From Paractinoplanes polyasparticus (GTDB lineage Bacteria; Actinomycetota; Actinomycetes; Mycobacteriales; Micromonosporaceae), in NCBI RefSeq assembly GCF_019710575.1, contig NZ_JAHWFK010000013.1, positions 434,001 through 498,000 of the forward strand: a DNA stretch of 64,000 bases. The letters are read 5' to 3'. Numbering within the stretch: the stretch's first letter is position 1; each line of letters opens with the position of its first letter. This document shows, one piece after another, positions 26,894 to 35,958 of the stretch. The notes beneath the pieces were generated by a model that did no database searches, was not told the DNA's origin, and saw nothing but the letters and a program-made list of their open reading frames with translations. A program made the translations under genes and the position numbers.

Positions 26894-28155
26894 CCGACAA
26901 TCCGCTGGTCGCTCAGGCGAACAGCTCGACCACCTGGTACACCGGCCTCGGCCTGGCCGAAGACGCGGCGCAAATCAGCAGCGGCATCCAGGACGGCAGC
27001 TGGGTCGACGGCACCCTGGGCGGCGTCGGCGGCACCCTGGACCTGCTCGGCACGGTCGTCGACCCGCTCGGCTCGCTGGTGGCCTGGGGTGTCGGCTGGC
27101 TGATGGAGCACGTGCGGCCGTTGAAGCAGGGCCTGGACTGGCTGGCCGGTCAGCCCGACGAGATCGCCGCCCATGCCGCCACCTGGCGCAACGTCGCCGC
27201 CGCTACGACGGCCACCCAACAGCACTACGCCAACGCCGTCCGGTCGCACACGGACGGCTGGTCCGGCGCCTCCGGCGACGCCTACCGCAACCATGCCGCC
27301 CAGCAGGCCGATGCGCTCGGCGGCATCGCCAAGGCGTCCGAGGCGATTTCGTACGCTGTCGAAGGAGCCGGACTGCTCGTCGGACTGGTCCGCGGCATCG
27401 TCCGTGACCTGATCGCCCAGTTCGTGGCCACCCTCGCCGCCCGCCTGCCCATGTGGTTGGCCGAGGCTGGGCTAACTCTCGGCATCGGCGCCCCGGTGGT
27501 CATCGGTCAGGTAGCCACACTGGTCGCCAAATGGGTCAACCGCATCCAAGGCTTCATCCGAGCACTGCTCAACAGCCTGCGACGACTCAGCGGCAAGCTC
27601 AACGAGCTGACCGGCGTCCTCGATGGTCTCAAGACGGCACTTCGTAAGCTCAGCCGCTCCGATCCGACAGCGACCACACCCGACACGACGTCCGCCGTGC
27701 GACAGACCGGTGGGGAACTACGGCGTCCGCGCGGTGACATCGACTTCGAGGAGGAATGGGCAGACCGGGCCTACGACACTTTTCGCGCCAGTGATGACGA
27801 GCTCCCGGCGGTCGCCGCGACCGCGCGAGAATACGGCTTCAGCACGGAAGACATCACCACAATCAAAAACCACGTCTTCCGCGACGAGCACCTGCTCGAT
27901 CTGTACGGCGACAACACCGTGGCACGTTTCGACGCCAACCCCCGCATGGCCGAGGCATGGCAACGGCTCGCCACCGGCAACCCGCACCCGGCCGACATCG
28001 ACCTGTTGCGGCACGAGCGATTCGAATCGGATTACATGGCCAGCACCGGAGACCCCAGCTACGGACGCGCGCACACCGCCACCAACGACGCAGGCTTTAC
28101 GTGGGACCCTGAAGCCGCAGCGCGCGATGGGGTCGGCTATCAACGAAAGGACTGA
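26890..28155 (+). CDS. WXG100-type polymorphic toxin with C-terminal effector domain
   Basis: 421 residues. Residues 1-~235 are a helical WXG100-like module (SWVDGTLGG, WLMEHVRPLKQGLDWL, TDGWSGASGDAYRNHAA with the WSG turn, IVRDLIAQFVATL, and a hydrophobic APVVIGQVATLVAKW). This part aligns with the 233-residue protein at 44027-44728. Residues ~235-280 are a Ser/Thr/Arg-rich linker. Residues ~280-421 are a compact domain (IKNHVFRDEHLL, RFDANPRMAEAWQRL, RHERFESDYM, AHTATNDAGFTWDP) that I recognise as a recurring tail of secreted toxins but cannot name. The following small gene is the likely immunity factor. Confidence 0.78.
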   Translation: MTDNPLVAQANSSTTWYTGLGLAEDAAQISSGIQDGSWVDGTLGGVGGTLDLLGTVVDPLGSLVAWGVGWLMEHVRPLKQGLDWLAGQPDEIAAHAATWRNVAAATTATQQHYANAVRSHTDGWSGASGDAYRNHAAQQADALGGIAKASEAISYAVEGAGLLVGLVRGIVRDLIAQFVATLAARLPMWLAEAGLTLGIGAPVVIGQVATLVAKWVNRIQGFIRALLNSLRRLSGKLNELTGVLDGLKTALRKLSRSDPTATTPDTTSAVRQTGGELRRPRGDIDFEEEWADRAYDTFRASDDELPAVAATAREYGFSTEDITTIKNHVFRDEHLLDLYGDNTVARFDANPRMAEAWQRLATGNPHPADIDLLRHERFESDYMASTGDPSYGRAHTATNDAGFTWDPEAAARDGVGYQRKD

Positions 28156-28185
28156 CGTGTTCGGTGGCTGTGGGCGGTGCCGGCA

Positions 28186-28488
28186 ATGACCGCCTCTATC
28201 GGTATCTGGGCGCAGGGCGACCCGAGCGGCGAGTCGGTGCTGTACCGCTGGGAAGCCGACCAACAGACCGGCTACGTGACCTTCGAGGTACCGACCCGGC
28301 GGTTCCGGCCAGCCGACGACAGCGGCCAGCCGATCGGGGATCTATTGTTCGATCCCGCAGTGGGCGAGCCGTCAGGCACCGCTGCGGGTGTGAACCAACG
28401 GCTGTTCAACCAGGTGGTCGTAGCGATCATGCGCGCCTACCGGCGGGCCGGGACGGCTCCGGCCACCGCCCACGCGTATTACTACTGA
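28186..28488 (+). CDS. Putative immunity protein for the WXG100 toxin
   Basis: 100 residues, acidic and aromatic (ESVLYRWEADQQTGYVTFEVP, GDLLFDPAVGEPSG, LFNQVVVAIMRAYRRAG, ending HAYYY). No family recognised. It lies 30 bp after the toxin on the same strand, is small and cytoplasmic, which fits an immunity protein by position only. ATG at 28186 is preferred over the GTG nine bases earlier. Confidence 0.55.
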   Translation: MTASIGIWAQGDPSGESVLYRWEADQQTGYVTFEVPTRRFRPADDSGQPIGDLLFDPAVGEPSGTAAGVNQRLFNQVVVAIMRAYRRAGTAPATAHAYYY

Positions 28489-28579
28489 CGCCCACGTAGC
28501 GAGTCGTTCGTGCGGGAACGAACAGCATCTGGGTGACAACGAAAGACACGCTGGCCACCCCGGCCGGACGGCGGCAGGA

Positions 28580-29089
28580 TCAGGAGTCCGAGCGCTGGAC
28601 GAGTTGCAGGAACGCTTCGAGCTCACGGTCCGGCCGGACATGGCGGCGGTAGAGCGGACTGCACGGCGTCTCCGCCAGCTTCAGGCCCAACTCGGCCAGG
28701 CTTCTGCCAGGGTCGGAGTGCCGGTAAACGTCGGCGAGGTAGGCGAACTCGTTCATGATGCCGACGACGCTGCGGTTCGCGGTGGGACCGAACCGGCAGT
28801 CCCGCATCTGCCTCAACTCGCCCTCGATGACGGCCGCCGGCGCCCGGTGAGCGGCCAGAGCAGCGGCGATCTCCGGTCCGATACGGGCCGGCACGGTGGC
28901 CCCCAGCGCCAGCGGCATCAGCACCGGCAACAGGGTCTCCTCGTTGACCAGCAGGATCAACTGCTGGGGCCGCCACGGCAGCAGGTTTGCGTACCACTCG
29001 CCGAGCAGGGTGGTCGACGATTCACCGTCATACGGCGTCGCCGACCCGAGCCGCTGGCGCAGCTTCTTGGTCGCCCGGACGATCAGCAC
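28580..29089 (-). CDS. DUF6933-like protein
   Basis: 169 residues. Pattern: IVRATKKLRQRL, then TTLLGEWYANLLPWRPQQLI, NEETLLPVLMPL, and the C-terminal half MNEFAYLADVY with RRHVRPDREL. This order (TKK, LGEWYAN, NEETLLP) matches what I recall of DUF6933, a family of unknown function that often sits alone in accessory DNA. Cytoplasmic, no membrane segment. It is divergent from the AbiEii-partner paralogue at 29157. Confidence 0.68.
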   Translation of the reverse strand: MLIVRATKKLRQRLGSATPYDGESSTTLLGEWYANLLPWRPQQLILLVNEETLLPVLMPLALGATVPARIGPEIAAALAAHRAPAAVIEGELRQMRDCRFGPTANRSVVGIMNEFAYLADVYRHSDPGRSLAELGLKLAETPCSPLYRRHVRPDRELEAFLQLVQRSDS

Positions 29090-29156
29090 GAGACCAATCC
29101 TGCCCGACGGTTGTCGACCGCACCGGCTGGGCCGGTCTCTTCAGGGGGTAAAGCAG

Positions 29157-29588
29157 ATGGCAGCGGTCGATGGCGCGGCGCGCGATTCGCGTTATGCGGA
29201 CCAGCGGCACTACGTCGTGCCGACAAGCCTCGCCGATCTGCATGGCCCGGCCGTCGGTCAGGTGACGCTCGATCGGTCACTGGATTGGTCGGGCGACAGC
29301 ACTTACGACCTGGACGATCCAGGCGACCTTCGAGTGATGTATCAAACGGTGTTGAATCAGGCGGCCACCACTGATGACCTCAGTCGCTGGCTCAATGCCG
29401 ACATCTTGCGCCGAGTATGGCCGCTTCTATGGCTGCCCGTCCGAATGCGAGCGCTTTGGCAGGCCCGTTTCCCGGAACTGCCCGACCCGGTGACCCGAGA
29501 GTCAACACCCAGGACAAAGCGGCAAGGCGTGGCCGCACCAGGTCCTGCAGGTTCTGACCGCGATCAAGAAGTTCGAGGAGCGTCGTGA
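29157..29588 (+). CDS. Second copy of the AbiEii-partner family
   Basis: 143 residues, paralogue of the protein at 24943-25371 over about 85 residues (GPAVGQVTLDRSLDWSG, TYDLDDPGDLRVMYQTVL, RVWPLLWLPVRMRALWQ). A GGGGGT element about 10 bases before the ATG may be the ribosome site. The last four bases overlap a GTG start (GTGA), so it was translationally coupled to a downstream gene that is now missing its body. No function is known for the family; antitoxin or regulatory partner is inferred from linkage to AbiEii-like genes. Confidence 0.7.
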   Translation: MAAVDGAARDSRYADQRHYVVPTSLADLHGPAVGQVTLDRSLDWSGDSTYDLDDPGDLRVMYQTVLNQAATTDDLSRWLNADILRRVWPLLWLPVRMRALWQARFPELPDPVTRESTPRTKRQGVAAPGPAGSDRDQEVRGAS

Positions 29589-29690
29589 GCGTCGCGGCAG
29601 AAGACGACGTGCGTGTGCCGGAGCAGTTGACCGAGTTCGTGTCCCGGACGGTGATCTGTCGTGCCAGCCCGCGATCTGGGCGGTGGGGTC
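29585..29690 (+). pseudogene. 5' stub of a coupled gene truncated against the AbiEii gene
   Basis: GTG at 29585 overlaps the preceding TGA. About 35 codons (VAAEDDVRVPEQLTEFVSRT...) run until the frame enters the antisense of the opposing AbiEii gene at 29689, after which the translation is meaningless and stops at 29794. It probably is the start of a gene whose remainder was lost when the AbiEi/AbiEii block arrived. The identity of the lost gene is unknown. Confidence 0.4.
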
Positions 29691-30606
29691 ACTCTGGGCT
29701 CCAGACCCGCGCCGACGGATCCCAGACACCGGTCGCTGTTGCGTCCAGGATGGGGTCGAAGATCTGGCGCGCGAGGCTCACGGCGGTGTCGTAGTCCGGG
29801 ACGATGCCGGGTGCTTCGGCCGCGACCTTCGGGTAACGCCTTGCCCAGCCCTCGTCGGGCACGATGAATCGGTCGGGAAGTTCAACCTTGCGTATCGCCG
29901 CGTTGATGACGACCGCGGTGCGTAGCCGGTCGGCGCTGAAGGTTTGCGTGCTGGCGATGATCGCGATGTCGACGAGATCTTTAACTCGGCTGCTGCTCGC
30001 CGACTGTCCGTCCCGGACGTAGGTGCCGATCGTCGCGCAGAGTTTGTCGGCCAGGTGGTCGGGGATCGGAAAGACGCGATAGTGCGGCCGGACGAGGCCG
30101 TCAATGGAGAGCGGCGTCAGCGGTGCGACGACATCCGGTGTGCCGGTCATGGCGGTGCCCACTACGACGTCGATGTGGAAGCCGGCAAAGGACGTCGGGC
30201 CGAGTCGTGCGTTGACGTGCACACGGGCCCCTTTGGCCTCCTCCTGGAGGGGAGCGATCCGGGTGACGTCGAACGCGAAGTGGTCGCCGATGTCGGCACG
30301 GAGTGCAGCACGCAGAGCGTCAACGGCGTCATCGACGGCGGCTTCGGTAGCGTTGAAGAAGACGTCGACATCTTTGCTGTGCCGAGCCGTGGCGAGCCGG
30401 GCTAATAGCGCCCCCGCGCCCTTCAGGACCCACCGGTCGGCGTCATGGGAGCTGAACAGCCGGGCGAGTGCCCGGTCGTAGGCGAACTGTCGCTGGAGTT
30501 CAGCGAGTGGGTAGCGCCGGTCGGTACGCGCGATCTGCCCGAAACGTTCCTTGAGTGCCGTCCTGAACGCCGAAGGTGTCTGATACCGAAACGCGGGCTC
30601 GGTCAT
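29689..30606 (-). CDS. AbiEii/AbiGii family nucleotidyltransferase toxin
   Basis: 305 residues. The N-terminus (FRYQTPSAFRTALKERF, LQRQFAYDRALARLF) is followed by the MNT core: WVLKGAGALLARL and the DxD-type HSKDVDVFFN, then FAGFHIDVVVG, DHLADKLCATIGTY and SSSRVKDLVDIAIIA. These match the type IV toxin AbiEii, a GTP-binding nucleotidyltransferase used in abortive infection. Catalytic Lys/Asp blocks are intact. Its ATG overlaps the stop of the upstream AbiEi-like gene (ATGA), forming a normal toxin-antitoxin operon. Cytoplasmic. Confidence 0.88.
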   Translation of the reverse strand: MTEPAFRYQTPSAFRTALKERFGQIARTDRRYPLAELQRQFAYDRALARLFSSHDADRWVLKGAGALLARLATARHSKDVDVFFNATEAAVDDAVDALRAALRADIGDHFAFDVTRIAPLQEEAKGARVHVNARLGPTSFAGFHIDVVVGTAMTGTPDVVAPLTPLSIDGLVRPHYRVFPIPDHLADKLCATIGTYVRDGQSASSSRVKDLVDIAIIASTQTFSADRLRTAVVINAAIRKVELPDRFIVPDEGWARRYPKVAAEAPGIVPDYDTAVSLARQIFDPILDATATGVWDPSARVWSPE

Positions 30607-31253
30607 GGGCGCGCCCCCTTGCCGGTGAGTACCTGGACGAACTCGCCTGGGTCGGTGTGGCCATAGGCGACCGTGTAGGGCCCGACGATCGAGGTGAGCG
30701 CTTCATCGCGCAGCAGGCCCAGCGCGAGGGCATCCTGCACGACCTGAGCCACCGCGGACTCGTCCTCGCCGTCGGCGAGCAGATCGTCAATGATCGCCGG
30801 TACGGTGCGCGCCGGAAGCCCGCCCCAGATCTCCCAGCTGTCCGGGGCAATCTGTGACCGGACGCGCAGCTTGATGTCGTCGCGTCGTGGTCGCAGTCGG
30901 GTGGTGGCGTAGAACTCGTGTTCGTACGGAATCAGGCCACCGAGTCCGCGTAGGTGTGCAGCACTGCGGTGGCTGATGACGAGGTTCGGGACGGTGGTGC
31001 GTTCGTGCCACGATTGCGCGCCGCCGAGTTGCAGCCACGCCGCGCGTAGCGGGTCGAGGTCAGGGTCTTCGGGCGCGCCTGTGAGCCGATACACCCGCAT
31101 GGCCTGATCGACGACGGCCAGCGTGCCGTCATCGACTAGACGGTTCAGATCTTGGCGGGACACCCCGAGCCGACGGGCTTGCCCTGCGGTGATCATGCCC
31201 CACTGCTCACCGGTCACGGGGCTGATCGCGGCTATGGCAGTGCGTCTCGACAT
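30603..31253 (-). CDS. AbiEi-type antitoxin
   Basis: 216 residues. An N-terminal winged helix (GMITAGQARRLGVSRQDLNRLVDDG, residues ~19-43) is followed by the AbiEi C-terminal domain (VISHRSAAHLRGLGGLIP, VPAIIDDLLADGEDESAVAQV). AbiEi antitoxins bind inverted repeats in their own promoter and repress the pair; they neutralise the toxin without direct contact (type IV). The gene directly precedes AbiEii with an ATGA overlap. No good ribosome site is visible before ATG 31253; Met20 could be the real start. Confidence 0.85.
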   Translation of the reverse strand: MSRRTAIAAISPVTGEQWGMITAGQARRLGVSRQDLNRLVDDGTLAVVDQAMRVYRLTGAPEDPDLDPLRAAWLQLGGAQSWHERTTVPNLVISHRSAAHLRGLGGLIPYEHEFYATTRLRPRRDDIKLRVRSQIAPDSWEIWGGLPARTVPAIIDDLLADGEDESAVAQVVQDALALGLLRDEALTSIVGPYTVAYGHTDPGEFVQVLTGKGARP

Positions 31254-31547
31254 GGAGCGATCGTACCAATAGTGCGACGAACGCTCCAGCTAGCGCCAGT
31301 TCCGCCTGACGAATCCGAGAGAAGAGTCGCGGGCCCATCGCAATGCGGGGGCGCTGCGTAGTCAGTGCCGTAGCAGCGAAAGCCACGCGCCGGGCAACTC
31401 GTGCGCGAGGTGCCCGGCGACGCTGCCGCAGGAGGCGCACCCCCGCGGTACCGGTGCACGAACGATCGCGCGAGCCCTCGCGAACATCAAGTCGATCGCT
31501 GAAGGTATTTTTCCAGCTCGGAAGGCATGGCGAGTTCATCGAGAGCG

Positions 31548-32594
31548 TCAGTTGCGGGCTGGTGCTCCGCAGCATTTCTTGTACTTACGTCCCGAATCGC
31601 ACCAGCACGCCTCGTTACGCTCGGGCGGCCAGAGCCGTACCCGATCGGGCCGCGCCGTGGTGCACCATTCGCCATAGTCCCGGCGGGTCGACGGGGCGGC
31701 CGGATCGCGTTGCTGCGCCTTCGCGTATGCCTCGTAGTCCGCAAGGCTGCCGGAGACCAGGCGAACCCGAGTCGCGCCTGACTGTTCATACGATCGGGCC
31801 TCCCGCTGGATCCGCCCGGCGTACGTCTCGTAAACGTCTCCATAGGCCGTCGTCGATTCCGGCCAGCGGGAGCGGACCGCGCTGAAGTCCTCTCGAACCC
31901 ACCGCAGGACGATCCCGTCGAACGCTCCCTCCGCACGGGCTGCGTCGGCCCCACTGCCCGGCGGTAAAGAACCTAGCGTCTCGCGAATCGTCGCTGCGAG
32001 CTCCGCAAACGACGAGTCGGACTCCGCGAGCGCTTCAAGATCCTCCTCGTCGAGTTCTACGCCCAGCTTCTCCCGCAGGTAGGAGCGGCTGAAGAGCAGT
32101 GCATGCCGACGCTCCTCCACCTCGGGGTCGTCGCCGGCTTCGACCGCCCGATCCACTCCGGCCTGGCACCATTCGAGGGCGAGGTGGTCTTGCCCGGCGT
32201 CGGACAGCATCTCCGTCATGTCATCGAAAACGCGCACGGTTTCCAGGCTGCTGGGCTGGTCGTCCAGTTCGGCCCGGAGGGCACGCTGGACCTCGTCCGC
32301 TTCCTGATCACGATGCAGCGCGTAGAGCTGCTCCGCGATGCCGACCTGAGCGTCCCTGCCGACCTCACCGCCGAACCCCGCGGCCCGGCGGAACTGTTCC
32401 AGCGCCCGCTCAAGGTCGCCGCTGCTGCGGGCAATCGACCACCCGGCATCCACCAGCGCCCGGGCCGCTTCGGGATCACCCGCGTGATCGGTGGCCCACT
32501 GTTCATAGTCGGCCGCGGACGGCTCACGCCGCAGATCGGCGAGGAAAGCCTCGTACGCGGTACGGGCGATATGAGGTTCCGAAGAGCTACTCAC
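31548..32594 (-). CDS. SEC-C motif protein with helical repeats
   Basis: 348 residues, start GTG. The last 20 residues form a SEC-C zinc knuckle (NEACWCDSGRKYKKCC), as in SecA and many stand-alone SEC-C proteins. The N-terminal ~190 residues are TPR-like helical pairs (LERALEQFRRAAGF, YALHRDQEADEVQRAL, HLALEWCQAGVDRAVEAG). The part between is acidic and helical (WVREDFSAVRSRWPES). The motif binds Zn and is often linked to protein- or nucleic-acid-binding quality-control roles; no specific function can be assigned. The 294 bp before the AbiEi start on its other side contain no gene. Confidence 0.8.
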   Translation of the reverse strand: MSSSSEPHIARTAYEAFLADLRREPSAADYEQWATDHAGDPEAARALVDAGWSIARSSGDLERALEQFRRAAGFGGEVGRDAQVGIAEQLYALHRDQEADEVQRALRAELDDQPSSLETVRVFDDMTEMLSDAGQDHLALEWCQAGVDRAVEAGDDPEVEERRHALLFSRSYLREKLGVELDEEDLEALAESDSSFAELAATIRETLGSLPPGSGADAARAEGAFDGIVLRWVREDFSAVRSRWPESTTAYGDVYETYAGRIQREARSYEQSGATRVRLVSGSLADYEAYAKAQQRDPAAPSTRRDYGEWCTTARPDRVRLWPPERNEACWCDSGRKYKKCCGAPARN

Positions 32595-32750
32595 GCCGAA
32601 AACCTACCGGGCGACTCGGGCGCCGCCAGTTGGTGGGTGGACTCGGTAACCAGTTCAGCTTCGGGGCCGTCGACCGGTGGAGAACGGACGTCAAGGCCAC
32701 CTGCTCGGCGGGGGTCGTGGAGGTCGATGTCCATCTCGTTGGCGAGTTTT

Positions 32751-35099
32751 TCATGCCGCCGTGAATCCGAGTGTCCGGTATCCGGGCATGCGCCGCTGCA
32801 ATGAGGCGGCAAGGACGGGGGTGGCAACGTCGTGGTAGTCGTGGACCTCGGCGGTGTCCTTCCCTGGTGCGGCTCGGATGACGCGGCCGGCGCATTGAAC
32901 GAGCAGGCCGTCGTAGGAGATCGGCCCGGCGAGGAAGAGCGTATCCAGGGCTGGGGCGTCGAAGCCTTCGCCGATGAACGGCGTGGTCCCGATGACCAAC
33001 AGAGCGTCACCCGCTTTGGCTGTGTCAAGTCGTTCGACAACCGCCCGTCGGTCGGTGGTGCTCATCGCGCCTTGGAGCACGAGCGGCTGATGTCCCCGTG
33101 CGGCGAGCATGGCGGCGAGAGCCTCGACATGGGCGACTCGTCGGGTGAGGACCAGACAGTTGCGGCCACGCGTCAGGGCCGCAGCAATGTCATCGGCGAT
33201 CAGAGTGTTGCGTGGCTCGTCGAGGGCCAATCTCCGGTGCACCTCGGCCAGCGCGCCCGGCGCGTCCAGGTCGACGTCGCCGACCTGGAAATTGGTGTCG
33301 TGCTGGAACAGCACGCGCCGCGGTCCAGTGCCGGCGTTCATGGCGGCGGCGAGAGTGCCCTGTTCGTCGTCGGTCATGGTGTACCGCACTGGGCCGAGTT
33401 GCCAGGTGACGAGTTGACCGAGACCGTCACGCCGGGTGGGCGTGGCGGTGAGACCGAGCCAAAACTGCGCGGCGATCGCTTTGACGGAGTGCTCGTACGC
33501 GGCGGCGCCGAGGTGATGGCACTCGTCGACAACCACATGCCCGTACTCGAGGGTGAGGGTGGCGATGTCGTCGCGTCTGGCCAGCGACGGCAGCAGCGCG
33601 ATGTCCACGATGCCGGTGAGCTTGCGCCGGCCGCCGCCGAGTTGGCCGGGCTTGATACCGAGGAACTGCTCGACGCGCATGCGCCACTGGTCGGCGAGGG
33701 CCTTGCGGTCGACGAGGATCAGGGTGGACGTGCCACGCTCGGCGATCACGGCGCAGCCCATGACGGTCTTGCCGGAGCCGGGCGGGGCGATGAGCAGCCC
33801 GTCGTCATGGGCGAGAAGGGCGCCGACCGCGGTCCCCTGCTTGGCAGTGAGTTCGCCGGTGAACGCCACGTCGATCTCCCGGCCGGGGTTTCGCGCGTCG
33901 GTGACGGAAAGCCGCGAACCCGCCTGTTCGACGATGGAGTGGATGGAGTGGCGCAGCCCGCGGGGCAGGACCAGGTGGTCGTCGAGGGTGAGGTCATAGC
34001 CGCGGATGAATCGCGGGGTGTCCCAGGTTGATTTCCGCAGGCGCTGCAGTTCGTAGAACTTCGGATTGGCCATGGCAGCCGCGTGTTTGAACGTCGCGAG
34101 CGCGGCCGGGGTGAGTTGGCCGGTGTCAAGGTTCAACCCGGCACCAAGACCCGCGTGGACCACCGCAGGTAGCGCGGGATGGACCCGCGTTGCGGCGGAC
34201 CTGCTGATCGTGGCGACGTCGGTTCCGGTGGTGGAGCGTTTTGCGTTGCGGGAGAGGCGCTCTGCATCGCCAGGACTAAGCCGATCCAGCGTGGAGAGGA
34301 ACGCCCACTGGTCCTCGTGCGGTTCGAGAGTGCCGAGGTCGAGGAACGTGGTGAGGCCTTCCTTACGGCGGCGGCCGTACAGCGGCGCGGCGATGAGGTT
34401 GCCGAACCCGCCGTCGGGCACGACGTCTTGATTGGGAAACAGCCGATCGTACGACCGTAGGTCCATCGACCCGCGCAGCACCATCGCCTCGTGCAACAAC
34501 GCGGTACCGACAGCTCGCGCCGTCGCCGCAGGAAGCGCTTCCGTGAAGAAGATCCACACATGGGCCCCACGGCCCGACTGGGAAATCTCCAGCGCGGCCG
34601 GCACAGCACTGGCCCTCGCCGCCTTGACGTAGGCGAGCGCGTCGAGCATCGCCATCGCACCGTCGAAGTCGGCGACGACGAACTGACACGTGTTCTTGGG
34701 TAGCAGCGGGTAAAGACCCATAAACACGTCGCCGACGAGATGAGCCGCCACGACTTGCGGGGTGCGGGGTAGATGAGTGGCGCTGCGCCGATCAATGCCC
34801 TTGCGCCAGCCGCCGGCGACGGCCGGCGACCACCCAGATGCACCCGTACGAGTGTTCTCCCAGCGGACGGCGTACACGTCGGTACGGGCCCGGAACCGGT
34901 CGGCGAACAAGGCTAACTTGTCCGCCACCGGCGACGCCATGGTGACCATGCCCGGCACGGCGACCGGGGCGGATAGCTGCTCCGGGGGCGGAGCAGTGTC
35001 CTGACCACGCAGTTCCAGCAGCCGCGACAGCCTCGCGTTCTCGGTCTGTAAACGCTGTACCGCGCGGCGTAGGTCGGCGTGCTCAGCCGTCGCATCCAC
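32751..35099 (-). CDS. TOTE-type archaeo-eukaryotic primase fused to SF2 helicase
   Basis: 782 residues, start GTG. A short N-terminal coiled coil (residues ~8-35) precedes an AEP-type primase: VVADFDGAM near 146 supplies the DxD pair and SGRGAHVWIFF near 180 the second catalytic block. A DEAD-like helicase follows: Walker A APPGSGKTVM near 435, Walker B VVDECHH near 527, GLTATPTRRDG near 550 and QCAGRVIRAAPGKD near 755. This combination is the signature protein of TOTE conflict systems, which are predicted to target invading or self nucleic acid. Usual TOTE partner nucleases are not visible beside it. All catalytic motifs look intact. Confidence 0.87.
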   Translation of the reverse strand: MDATAEHADLRRAVQRLQTENARLSRLLELRGQDTAPPPEQLSAPVAVPGMVTMASPVADKLALFADRFRARTDVYAVRWENTRTGASGWSPAVAGGWRKGIDRRSATHLPRTPQVVAAHLVGDVFMGLYPLLPKNTCQFVVADFDGAMAMLDALAYVKAARASAVPAALEISQSGRGAHVWIFFTEALPAATARAVGTALLHEAMVLRGSMDLRSYDRLFPNQDVVPDGGFGNLIAAPLYGRRRKEGLTTFLDLGTLEPHEDQWAFLSTLDRLSPGDAERLSRNAKRSTTGTDVATISRSAATRVHPALPAVVHAGLGAGLNLDTGQLTPAALATFKHAAAMANPKFYELQRLRKSTWDTPRFIRGYDLTLDDHLVLPRGLRHSIHSIVEQAGSRLSVTDARNPGREIDVAFTGELTAKQGTAVGALLAHDDGLLIAPPGSGKTVMGCAVIAERGTSTLILVDRKALADQWRMRVEQFLGIKPGQLGGGRRKLTGIVDIALLPSLARRDDIATLTLEYGHVVVDECHHLGAAAYEHSVKAIAAQFWLGLTATPTRRDGLGQLVTWQLGPVRYTMTDDEQGTLAAAMNAGTGPRRVLFQHDTNFQVGDVDLDAPGALAEVHRRLALDEPRNTLIADDIAAALTRGRNCLVLTRRVAHVEALAAMLAARGHQPLVLQGAMSTTDRRAVVERLDTAKAGDALLVIGTTPFIGEGFDAPALDTLFLAGPISYDGLLVQCAGRVIRAAPGKDTAEVHDYHDVATPVLAASLQRRMPGYRTLGFTAA

Positions 35100-35158
35100 T
35101 GGATCATTCTGACGTATCGGGCTTCGAACCTACGACGACCGGCCGCTATCCTCCGCCG

Positions 35159-35470
35159 ATGGCACCGAAGCGGAACGCGGCGCTCGAGGCGATGATCGAA
35201 GAAGCCACCGTCGACGCGTACAACGACGACGAACAGCTCACTGGCCTGTTCACCATGATCGAAGACCACCTGGTCGTACCGTTCGCCACCACCGTGCTCG
35301 GTGTCGAGGTCACCGTGAAGAAAGTCGACTTGATCGGTGACAACATCGTCGCCATCTGCGCTCGAGGCTGTGACCGGCAGCGGATCGACCTGCTCGACCT
35401 GCCACTACCCGCCCCGCCACCGGACGGTTCGGTATGGATCGACGCCTACCGGCACTGGGCAGGGCGATAG
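35159..35470 (+). CDS. CcbP-like calcium-binding protein
   Basis: 103 residues. After a basic start (MAPKRNAALEAM) comes EEATVDAYNDDEQLTGLFTM, then PFATTVLGVEVTVKKVDL, and an acidic C-terminus (DLLDLPLPAPPPDGSVWIDAYRHW). The conserved DAY...EEQ and FP-ATVLG pattern agrees with the small acidic calcium-binding family first described as CcbP. Divergent from the TOTE gene, 59 bp apart. Cytoplasmic; the role in actinomycetes is not known. Confidence 0.68.
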   Translation: MAPKRNAALEAMIEEATVDAYNDDEQLTGLFTMIEDHLVVPFATTVLGVEVTVKKVDLIGDNIVAICARGCDRQRIDLLDLPLPAPPPDGSVWIDAYRHWAGR

Positions 35471-35858
35471 ACCACGGTGGGCGGCTACCAGTACTACTCC
35501 TCTTACGCCTGCCCAACCCCTGGAACGGCACTGGCGCTGGAAGGTCATTCCGGCCGCAGGAACGACGGTCGGCGGAAGTCCTGCCAGCTCTCCCACGGAT
35601 AAAATCCTGGGCATGTCACCTTCAGAGGTCGCCGCTAATGCTCCGGACGTGCTCGGCGAGTGAATATCACTCGACGTCAGCGCTGGGCACCCGCGGTCAC
35701 TGCCGGGCACGCCGAGCCGCGTGTGCGCGGGGTTTGCTCCGGACGCGCTCCGACCAGCGACGGAACCGCAACCGGTCGACCAGATGACACCGGTGGGCAC
35801 CCGACGGGACGCCCGGGCACTCGTGGATATCCCCAGCTAGGTACGATATGGGCCGCAG
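35471..35858. other. 388-bp gene-free stretch before tRNA-Arg
   Basis: No credible coding frame. A perfect 7-bp hairpin CGAGTGA-ATA-TCACTCG lies at 35657-35673. A possible -10 hexamer TACGAT at 35842-35847 would place transcription start at about 35854, a few bases before the tRNA; the -35 side is not convincing. Confidence 0.45.
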
Positions 35859-35934
35859 GCCCTCGTAGCTCAGGGGATAGAGCATCGGTTTCCTAAACCG
35901 TGTGTCGTAGGTTCGATTCCTACCGGGGGCACCA
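35859..35934 (+). tRNA. tRNA-Arg (anticodon CCT)
   Basis: 76 bases including an encoded CCA end. The acceptor stem GCCCTCG pairs with CGGGGGC (one G-T pair), the D arm is GCTC/GAGC, and the anticodon stem TCGGT/ACCGT holds the loop TTCCTAA with CCT at the anticodon (reads AGG). The T arm GTAGG-TTCGATT-CCTAC is perfect. tRNA-Arg genes are frequent integration targets, and this one is bordered by accessory DNA on both sides, but no duplicated 3' end was found in the window. Confidence 0.96.
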
Positions 35935-35958
35935 TGTGATGTCTCAGGACATCGGAAT

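Noticed and set aside
35859-35934. tRNA-Arg as the attachment site of the integrase at 18975
   Set aside because: The tRNA is 15 kb away and I found no duplicated 3' end near the integrase, so the link is unsupported.
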